Positions 56,234-64,000 of a stretch of DNA of 64,000 nt are shown piece by piece. The notes under the pieces were generated by a model, which was not told the origin of the DNA, did no database searches, and saw only the letters and a program-made list of their open reading frames with translations. Location of the stretch: positions 1,922,001 through 1,986,000 of the forward strand of contig CM018694.1 in the NCBI GenBank assembly GCA_009363875.1, given 5' to 3'. The stretch comes from Mikania micrantha (lineage: Eukaryota > Streptophyta > Magnoliopsida > Asterales > Asteraceae). The position numbers and the translations under genes were made by a program. Each line of letters starts with the position of its first letter. Position 1 is the stretch's first letter.

Positions 56234-59200
56234 CTATCAATCAAATTTTACAATAGATTAAAAAGGTTCAATGAATACTAGATGAACTTGAGTTGGCAAA
56301 AACGTCTTTATGAAATACAGATCAAAAACAGCCTACAATTTTAGTTCATATTTTAAAAGTAACCGATGGTGTCAAATTATGATTACAAAGACTATTAATG
56401 CAACAATAATTTATGTCTTTTGACATAAAAGATTTAAAACGTTGTAAGCTAAAAAGGAAAATTGTTTCACTGCTTCTCCATTCAAATTTTATTTTATTTG
56501 ACCCTAATCAACCCCCACTAAAGAGTAAATGAGACAGAATTAACCTATCTAATGTAAAAATGGAATTAAAATGAGGGAGAGGGATATATAATGAAGAGTG
56601 TAAATATCAGCTTTACCAGAAGAATGATGAGTATCGTGATCGCCTAGGCTGTGGCCAGAAAGTGAAATTTTCTTATGTGGCCTGTGTTTAGAACCCCTGT
56701 TGAGCAATTCCAGCCCACGAGGCTTCAAACAGAAAGCAAACATAGGCGGTTTATCTCCTGTTGCTGCAGATGCCTTCTCCTGGGACCCACTAACCGAACC
56801 TGTTGCCGGTTTGGGCTTTAGTTTTTCCCATTCTCTGCACATTTGCTGGTATTTTTCCCACAATGGAGGCTGATGATAAAAGGAAAGTATTCAAAAAATC
56901 TTATTAGACAACAGCTGTATCCAAACACACACAGAAACATCAATTAAAGATATAAATAGGCCTTAACTACCCATTATTAAGCACAACACTTTAATCCTGT
57001 AGAAAAAAGTAGACTCTATACTAGGCAGGTTTGTCTTGATGAAAAACTCATATAAAAAAGCAATTCCCTAACAATAAAGACAATTTGCAAGCTCTTCTAA
57101 GATGCATAAATAAATACATATATAAAACAAGGTATCAGCAAATATGCAGGGAATGGAAAAATCTAGGGTAGAAACAAAGTGATTTTCATCATCATCCCTT
57201 GTTCCCTAATTGCTTGAGTAGTATTACGTAGCAACTTAATTTTAGGAAGAACTTTTTCAGTTGAAAAGTAGCTCACAGGTCTGATCAGGTAGGTCTGCAA
57301 GATACTACCTTTCTTTTTATGCCTGTTATTGAGTTCCCTCTTATGTCCTACCCAAAAACAAATGACGCATATATGTTCTTGAATAAACAAACAAAATATG
57401 CAATTTATTTCTATTATTAGGTTCTAGAATCTACTCTATGATTTTTCATATTTCTGATCTTTTGGTCTGTGCTTTCTACTCTATTTATTCTCCCAAGATT
57501 ATTATCTAGGGATCACATGTTCCCTGAATAAAAACTTGCATATGGTATTTATTCATTTAGCTTAATAAATAGATAACTGCATCCAGTTCTGGAATTCAAT
57601 TGGCATTTTACTTTATGTATTATAATACAATTTGCTGATACTTCATTGCGTTAAATATTTACTTTTTTTTCTTTAAGAATATACTTGGTAAATTGAACTA
57701 TATTTCAATAATGAATAATTACGACTATGTTCACTTTTTGTTTATTAGCTTATTACTTTATTTCCATGTCTTATTAGCTTTTTACTATATTTGCTACAGT
57801 ATACCTAATTTGTACAGATTATTAATGCAGCATTGACTCTTGTAGTGACATTTACAATTTGTGTTGATTTTAAAAGGCAGTCTCTAAAAACATAGAAATC
57901 TAAGCAAGAGTGCAACAACACTCTTCATCTATTCTAAGGATTTCGGTATCCACATGGCAAATGAGTTTTTACATACATACATAGGACTTGTATCCTATGA
58001 TAACCCAACCTTAAACCCATTTTTGGCCACCTATTTATAATCCTGGAAAAAAAACGTGTCGTTGACATTAAAATTGAAAAAAAAAATGTGTTGAGAATAG
58101 AAAAATCAACTTCTAAGTGGACCATACATTTTTTTCAAGATTTAAAAATAGGTGACTAGAAATGAGCTTAATAGTTAACTCTCTAAGGTTGGGCTATCAT
58201 AAAATACAAGTCCTATATATACACACATACATATATGATATATATAATATATTTTGTGAAGAAACTTATAATTTTCCACTTGAATACAAGCATGTTACAC
58301 ATACGCGAGGCACGTGCTTTCACCTCTCGCCTCGGCTCCAAGGATCCTAAAGCCTAGCGCTTTTTCAAACACAACACAAAACATAAGAATATGTGGTATT
58401 CTTAACCATTTGCACGTCCTATGGTTCAAATAGAAAAACTTAAACTCATTAAATTTTCAACCAAAAAGACGGTAAATGAAGTTGAGATGAAAATCAACAT
58501 CAAGGAAGGAAAGATGTTAAATGAGGGATATAAATGAAGGAACATGCCAAGAACGTCAAACCTCAAAAGTTATTTAACCCTCAAACTGCATTAACTAGTC
58601 AATTATAATCAATTCAACATCACGTGATCCAACACATACAATTTTTCTCCTAATAACTTTTATTATTAGTCTCTTAAAGGACACGTCAAAACATTATACA
58701 AAACTTGACTGCACAACCTGATATCTCCTAACAAATGGTACAGTAGTACGCATTCCCATGTATCCTTTGGTCCCTCCCTCTATGTTTATTTACAAAATAT
58801 ATATGTCTTCCCAAGAATGTGAAACAATCAAGTGCTGAGTTCAAATTCCACCTGCTAAGCAATAGAGAAAAAGATTTTTTTTATTAAGCATGCCTTTCTT
58901 TTCTTTAAAGAATTAAATCTGCCTACAATCTGAATCTCAAACTTGGTAACAACCAACATTAAGCACTCATCTAGATAGACTAGATGAACTTAAATACTGA
59001 AGCTACACTCATCTTCACAAATCATAAGTCATTCCACTAAGTGATATCATCACTTTCATATTAGGCTTGATACTTGTCAAAGCAGTCTACAATTAGGTTC
59101 GGTATGTGTGTTTTTGGGGGGAGGGGGGTATTTTTGAACCAATTCCCTTCAAAAAATGAAGATAAAGAAGATTCTAAAAACAGGTAACAAGATACAACTA

Positions 59201-59420
59201 TGCAAACAAATCTATTTATCCTATTACTTAAGTCATATTAATCAAATTGAAAAAAGCAAGCAAATTATATTTTAAGAGAAGCAAAATACTGATGCAATAA
59301 CATTGTAAGAAAAATTCTCTGGCATGAGCTAGATCAAGCCCAATACAGCTTGGTTATAGTTTGCAGACTTTGTAAAAGCAAGACTGCTAAAGAATAAAGC
59401 GTTAATATGAATATACATAA

Positions 59421-59453
<33 letters not shown>

Positions 59454-62400
59454 TATTGAATCCATGTTGTGTGCATGACAAACCTGGAGTTGTCTGACTA
59501 ATGGCATGCCCTTTCTTTGTCTTTTTTCCCACCAATGGTCATAAATGGATCTTGCGACTTTCATGGGACTTACCCTTGCAATAAGCTCATCGATTTCCCC
59601 AGAAGTAAAGTGATCACGCTTTTGAGCATAGGAAACTTTCTCCAACATATCCATCACCTTCTCAAAAAGCTCATCAGAAATGATATCATCGTCGTCCCCT
59701 TTACTCCTGCTCCTACAAACCCATTCTTCATCTTCGCTGTCCATGTCGTACATAACATGTGATGCATCCATAGCCATTTCAACATCATCCCTAATCTGGC
59801 GCAAGTACCAGGGGGTCCGTGTAAAACATTCATCTTTTTGGTGGTGGTGGTCATCAACTTGAATCAGATGAACACCAGGAATAGGAATGTTTTTTATCGA
59901 TGCAGCACGTATGTTCCTATTGTGACACTCCTCGTGCATCTCCTTGAACAGAAGCCATTGACTCCTCTCTGGGAACTCAAGTGCCCAGTCTTTCCCTCCT
60001 TTCCACATCATAGCATGGGTGTAGCGGTTTGTTGACCCAGGTTGCAAATCCTGATGCACCTTGTATGCATACCTTAACTCCCCACTACATTTCACAGCAA
60101 GTTTCCACTCTTTCTGCTGATCAGCTTCCAAGAAAACCAGTGCACCACATTCTCTCCACCCTTTATCCCCACCATTGATCAATATATTTGCATCACAAGC
60201 CACCAATTCAAGGTTTCTCCGTGGAACACCACCTTTAGCAGCAGCATCTGATGTAGATAATGATATTTTCTTATCATTAGTTTTCCTAATTCTCTGGTAA
60301 GGAAGGTTATTATGGCCTTTATTCTTATTAGAATAAGGCAATGTGTACTGGACCTGAGTCCTTGGCTTCTTAGGCCCATTCCCAAAAAAATCTGGCTTTC
60401 CCTCTCCCCATGGATCTCCAAACGGTTTGTGATGATGCCACAAACTTCTTTTAGGACCTATAGAATGCTGGTTGGGGCTACAGATGATACCATCACTTAA
60501 ATTCCAAGCTAGGTCAGACATCTGTTGCTGCTGAGCTGCGTAAACTTCATCTGATGTTGGGATTTCAACACTTATAATACCTTTCAAGTTAGATATGGGG
60601 GGATCTTTAGACTGCCTGTTTAGTGAATTTATAGCAGCTTCACTAAAATTTTCATCAGAAACAAGTGTGGATGACTTTTTCCCCATTTCATCAATGGCAG
60701 CATGATGTGACTCATGAGAAAAAATCACCTCATGACTACTACTCTTAGAAGAACTTTCTGAAGACATCTCAAACTGACTAAAATCATCATCATCATTGTC
60801 CTCATCTGCTGTTGCAAGACTGATACTACGTTCCAACAAAAGCTTGAGATGCAGACTAAGAAATAAATTTGGGGCAGCAGAAAATGAAAGAGCAAATGGA
60901 GAAACATTTCCATGCGTCAAACTGTAAACTGATCGAATCCCAGGTACAGTCTTGAATGATCTAGAACTACCAAGCAAGGGAATACCACCACGATTCGATT
61001 TCTTAGGGAAAACCTGCAAGATAAAAATACTCTGATAATTAATCCATCTTCATATTAGATTCATATTTGAAAATGCCAACTAATCAACTATCTTAAATAT
61101 TTCTCAGACCTACAAGTGTTTTTTTTTATATGTATGCATTGAAAACATTGTTGTCAATGTCCACATTGACTTTGACCAAGCCCAAATCTCAAGGTATCAT
61201 TAAGTGCATGCAACTCAAAGAGCATGATAGGGAAATTGTATGTTTGGACCACTTGATGAAACTAAAATAATAACTTTATTTTTATTATACATTGATCTAG
61301 TGAAATCGTTTATTCAGCCATACAATACACACGCACACATATAAATATACAAAAAGAGCTAAAGACCTAACTACAAGCATGCTGATAGTATTTCTAGGCT
61401 TTCATCAAATGAATCATCTTCAGATAATAGATATTCAACCCATGTTCTCTTCAGTAAAAGTAGTACTACTCCTTAATCAGTTCCTCTCCTTAGCATAATT
61501 GTATTCTCTATAATGGTCACTTAACATGTTACGCCCCATTTGCGGTGCACGCATATAATGTATATATGCGTAGGCCCTTAAGGGGCAAAAGTAAAAGTGC
61601 ACTAATTTTAACGTTATTTTAGTTATTTGTGAAAATAACGTTAAAATCATTGGGATGATCAACTTCAAACGATAACTTTGAGCCAGGGACTCTTTCGGAG
61701 CAGCCTCTCTATTTCAATTGGGATAGGGGTAAGGTTTGTATCTATCCTTCCCCCCAGACCCTACTGGAAAGTGGGAATATACTGGGTAAGGTGGTTGTTA
61801 TTGCTGGTCACTTAACATGTTGCGTTATTTAATTGTTGTCCCCCTAATTGCCAATTGTAATGTGTTATAACCTATTCAGATCCACTTCATTAGCTGCTAT
61901 ACGTTTCTAGTTTTCACTTAACAAATCCTATTCCTTTATTCTAATTCAACATTTAAGGACCACGCATTCCATTATGTTATTTTCCAAGCGTCAGCATGAA
62001 ATTTCTAATTACCTAAACGGCTTAGAACTGATCTTCCAAAAATAAATCATCATCATCATCGTACTCAGTATATCCCACCATTAGCAAAGCTAAGTTAGGG
62101 TCTGAGGAGGGTAAGATGTAGACAGCCTTACCTCTACCTCGTAGGAATAGAGAGGCTGCTTCCAATGAGACCCCCGGCTCATGATGCCTGATTAACCGAC
62201 CAACCCAATAGTTTTAACGTTAATTTCACAAAAATAAAGAAAAATAACGTTAAAATTTGTGCAACTTTACTTTTAGCCCCTTAAGGGCCGTCTCATATAT
62301 ACATTATATGCACGCACTACAAACGGGGCACCTTCCAAAAATAAATCATATAGTTAAATGCAACTTGGCAAAATGCCAATTGTGAAATACTGGCCATTTT

Positions 62401-64000
62401 CTTATCTTTAAGTGGTTATTTGGCATTTTTCAATAACAATATTTGCAAACAATGCCTGAACTTAGTTATGTTCATATAAGATATACAGGTAATAAATGAA
62501 TATTGTGCAGATTCATCTTTAAAATTCTTTGAAGTTAATATTCTTTGGTTTCAAAAGATGCTGCACATGCACCATGGTCCAATTCTGGGTTGACGCTATG
62601 CTTAAGTTGCATGACATGACTGCTATGAATAGAAATGAATAATCAAAAACATTATGAATCTCAACTTAAAGAAGAGACAATTACCTCTGTTTGAACAGCA
62701 TATGGTATATGTGTTGTCTGTGTTACAGCTTCCAGCAGCTTAATTTTGTCATATGTGCACTCAGAAAGAGACAGGTGTTTTGAGAATAAACAATGTGGCT
62801 GGAACTCAGAATCAAGGTACTGCCAATCAAAACCTCTCACTTTTGAGAAACTATAATATGCAAAAACCTTGTGGTTTCTGAAGTTATGAAAGAAAGAAAG
62901 TTTGAATCTTATAGACGTGACTGGGATTTGATGGTGGTTAGACTCGTCTTTCTCTGGTGCACAGAACACTTTCATGACTAGAAAAAAAAAGGCAATAGCT
63001 TGCTTTAAGCAACCTTCAAAGAGAAAAAGCCTCAATCCAACAAAGTTATCAACAAACAGAACCTCCAAGAAAACAGGAGGCCACATGGTAACCATGGTGC
63101 CAAACTGAAGGAAAAAAACACTGCGAAGCAGCCATAATATATCCACCCCAAGGACATAGTACGTAAGCATAGGCCAAAGTGGTATGCATATCTCAAACTT
63201 GTTACATTGTAATAATGGCTGTGTTCTATCTAACTTTGGCACACATGTTGCGTTATTCAGAGACCAGGGTGCTGCTGCTGCTGCTGCTGCAGCAGCATCA
63301 CTAAACCTGTGGAATCGCCGTCTCCGGACGTAAACAATAGGTATGTGGCCATCTTCACTGCCAGTATTACTTCTATCATCTTTGATTGGTGTATTAAAAA
63401 AAGCAGAAGTGCAATTCGGCTTATCAGTTTCTCTTTCCGTCATGTTACACACATCTTGTGAAGCATTTTGCATTCTCAAACAAGTGGAAGTAGATGATTT
63501 GACTCGATGATGAGCCAACCATGAAATGATTGGCTCTGATTCCATAAAGGCCTCATCCTTAATATGAACTGGTGTGCTTCCCTCTGATGGGGTGGTATAG
63601 TTTAAATTGTTTGGCTTACACGGAAGTTCACTAGGAAGAAGCAATAATTTAAATCTCTCATTTTCAAGGCTAATCCATTCTTCATCCCGGTCATCATATT
63701 TTATATGATGAAGATTTTTTTCTGCGTCATAATCATTCACTAGGCCATAGTACCAACTTTCATCCAGAGGCCAGAAGATCTTAATCTTCCTGTTGAGGAA
63801 CCAGTGAGCATCCATGTCATCAGAATGTATTTCATAAAAATGGCGTCTCTTTCTAGATGTGCCCTTACCTTTCTGATGCCTCCTGGGGCGTAATACTCTG
63901 TCTTGAGACTCAACAGAAGCAGCCATTGGCCCTTCACTACCAGAAAGTTTTTCCTCTTTGCCCTCATTTGCAGACAATAGAGCTGCTGTTGTGTTTTTTA
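55686..64000 (-). CDS. EPCR: EPCR-like (Enhancer of Polycomb-related) protein, 5' end beyond window
   Basis: Four exons on the minus strand join in frame: 64000-62685, 61013-59484, 56869-56617 and 56233-55686. All introns have GT-AG ends; phases are 0, 0 and 1. They give about 1,214 residues. Order of parts: Tudor-type domain (window residues about 65-120), a hydrophobic-looking conserved stretch (WPMLTYYVLG...MVTMWPPVFLEVLFVDNFVGLRLFLFEGC), an EPL1-type domain (WALEFPERSQWLLFKEMHEEC...FTRTPWYLRQIRDDVEMAM...YDHWWEKRQRKGMPLVRQLQ), then a Lys/Ser-rich C terminus with a short helical segment (SAAKHARNMAKLKRERAEKLML). The match is to Arabidopsis EPCR1/EPCR2, subunits of the PEAT chromatin complex (PWWP, EPCR, ARID, TRB), which act in heterochromatin silencing in the nucleus. 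The first exon is open to the window edge, so the true start is upstream. Confidence 0.9.
56617..56869 (-). CDS. EPCR: EPCR-like gene, third exon in window
   Basis: Acceptor TTTATCATCAG then CCTCCATTGTGGGAAAAATA (PPLWEKYQQMCREWEKLKPK), which directly continues LVRQLQ of the preceding exon; donor G-GTAAAG at 56616. 253 bp. It carries the end of the EPL1-type region and a Ser/His-rich stretch. Confidence 0.88.
57981..58216. mobile_element. Foldback MITE in intron of the EPCR-like gene
   Basis: The ends form an inverted repeat: AGGACTTGTAT-CTATGATA-CCCAACCTTA at 57983-58013 against its complement at 58184-58214, and CACCTATTT...AATC inside. Total length about 235 bp with no coding capacity. The target duplication is uncertain because both flanks are TA/CATA rich. 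The superfamily cannot be assigned. Confidence 0.65.
59422..59457. repeat. CATA/TA microsatellite
   Basis: (CATA)n followed by (TA)n, in the intron just past the donor of the second exon. Confidence 0.85.
59484..61013 (-). CDS. EPCR: EPCR-like gene, second exon in window (EPL1 domain)
   Basis: Acceptor TCTTGCAG then GTTTTCCCTAAG; donor CCAG-GTTTGTC at 59483. 510 codons. A long Ser/Glu/Asp-rich N-terminal part is followed by a Lys-rich linker (KKPRTQVQYTLPYSNKNKG). The EPL1-type domain lies in about the last 200 codons (60080-59484): WRECGALVFLEADQQKEWKLAVK, then the conserved FPERSQWLLFKEMHEEC, TPWYLRQIRDDVEMAM and VARSIYDHWWEKR. Confidence 0.9.
61531..61804 (+). mobile_element. SINE in intron of the EPCR-like gene, plus orientation
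   Basis: Perfect 17-bp target duplication TGGTCACTTAACATGTT (61514-61530 and 61805-61821). The head is GCCCCATTTGCGGTGCACGC, the middle GAGCCAGGGACTCTTTCGG-AGCAGCCTCTCTA, then GGGGTAAGG...CCAGACCCTACTGG and a short TTG-type tail (GTGGTTGTTATTG). The 3' half resembles TS-like SINEs described first in Solanaceae. 274 bp. Confidence 0.85.
62051..62331 (-). mobile_element. SINE in the same intron, minus orientation
   Basis: Perfect 18-bp target duplication CTTCCAAAAATAAATCAT (62033-62050 and 62332-62349). Read on the minus strand it has the same head (GCCCCGTTTGTAGTGCGTGC), CCCTTAAGGGGC block, GAGCCGGGGGTCTCATTGG, AGCAGCCTCTCTA and CTCAGACCCTA as the plus-strand copy, and ends in a GATGATGATG tail. 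Confidence 0.85.
62685..64000 (-). CDS. EPCR: EPCR-like gene, first exon in window (Tudor-type domain)
   Basis: Open from the window edge to donor ACAGAG-GTAATT at 62684. The Tudor-type domain is at about 63810-63640 (HWFLNRKIKIFWPLDESWYY, GLVNDYDAEKNLHHIKYDD, EEWISL). A basic stretch RPRRHQKGKGTSRKRR precedes it, as expected for a nuclear protein. A nine-Ala run (63271-63300) lies just before the conserved hydrophobic stretch. The TTG at 63977 is not a start codon; the frame continues upstream (KNTTAALL). Confidence 0.9.
63270..63300. repeat. GCT/GCA trinucleotide run encoding polyalanine
   Basis: Ten triplets (GCTGCTGCTGCTGCTGCTGC-AGCAGCA) encode nine consecutive Ala residues within the EPCR-like protein. 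In-frame length variation would be tolerated by the reading frame. Confidence 0.85.

Noticed and set aside
58270..58375. GCGAGGCACGTGC...CCTCGGC...AAGCCTAGCGC block as a separate transposon end
   Set aside because: The GC-rich words hint at a repeat fragment, but there are no termini, duplication or second copy in the window to support a call.
63960..63977. Start codon of the EPCR-like gene at 63977 or 63967
   Set aside because: 63977 is TTG, and the AUG at 63967 is in another frame. The coding frame stays open to the window edge, so the start is outside.

Overview
This is nuclear DNA from a flowering plant. The evidence is one intron-containing gene of the plant EPCR (Enhancer of Polycomb-related) family, Copia and Gypsy LTR retrotransposons primed by initiator tRNA-Met, and plant-type tRNA-derived SINEs. 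The accessory ORFs of the Copia elements and the SINE near 53.7 kb look like those I associate with Asteraceae. That assignment is inference.

Layout. Bases 1-53,027 are almost entirely nested LTR retrotransposons. I name the families A, B, C and D (Gypsy-type LTRs) and E, F, X and Y (Copia). From left to right: a partial family-A LTR (1-2952) sits inside a family-B LTR (B1, ending 7003). Next come a decayed plus-strand Copia 3' end (X, 7004-9160) and a minus-strand Copia integrase/RT fragment (Y, about 9160-10628). A family-C LTR (C1) starts at 10629 and is split twice: by a complete Gypsy A element (10872-29144, target duplication CATGA) and by a solo family-B LTR (B2, 29746-47103). Gypsy A carries a young gag-only Copia, E (21889-27734), inside its right LTR. 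B2 carries a complete Sirevirus-like Copia, F (32611-46129, target duplication GTTTT). C1 resumes at 47104 and runs into LTR D, which contains a solo family-C LTR in the opposite orientation (C2, 49043-51878, target duplication ATCAT). Several insertion sites can be checked against an unoccupied copy of the same LTR elsewhere in the window.

From 53,028 to about 55,640 the sequence is intergenic, with a short tandem duplication and one SINE. From 55,686 to beyond 64,000 the minus strand carries the 3' four exons of the EPCR-like gene (Tudor-type domain, then EPL1-type domain). Its introns hold two opposite-facing SINEs with perfect 17- and 18-bp target duplications and one foldback MITE.

Most unusual signal. 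A core of about 40-55 bp occurs eight times in families A and B, in LTRs and in the leader upstream of gag. It is flanked by inverted arms whose sequence differs between copies while pairing is kept. This looks like a selected hairpin, perhaps an RNA element of the retrotransposon transcript. I could not match it to a known ribozyme. Other notable points are the gag-only E element with an intact ORF and near-identical LTRs, a long unassigned third ORF in F (and a remnant in X), a tRNA-like sequence embedded in LTR family C, a dense GGCCCA cluster in LTR C2, and family-specific clusters of CGAA/TTCG words in most of the LTRs.
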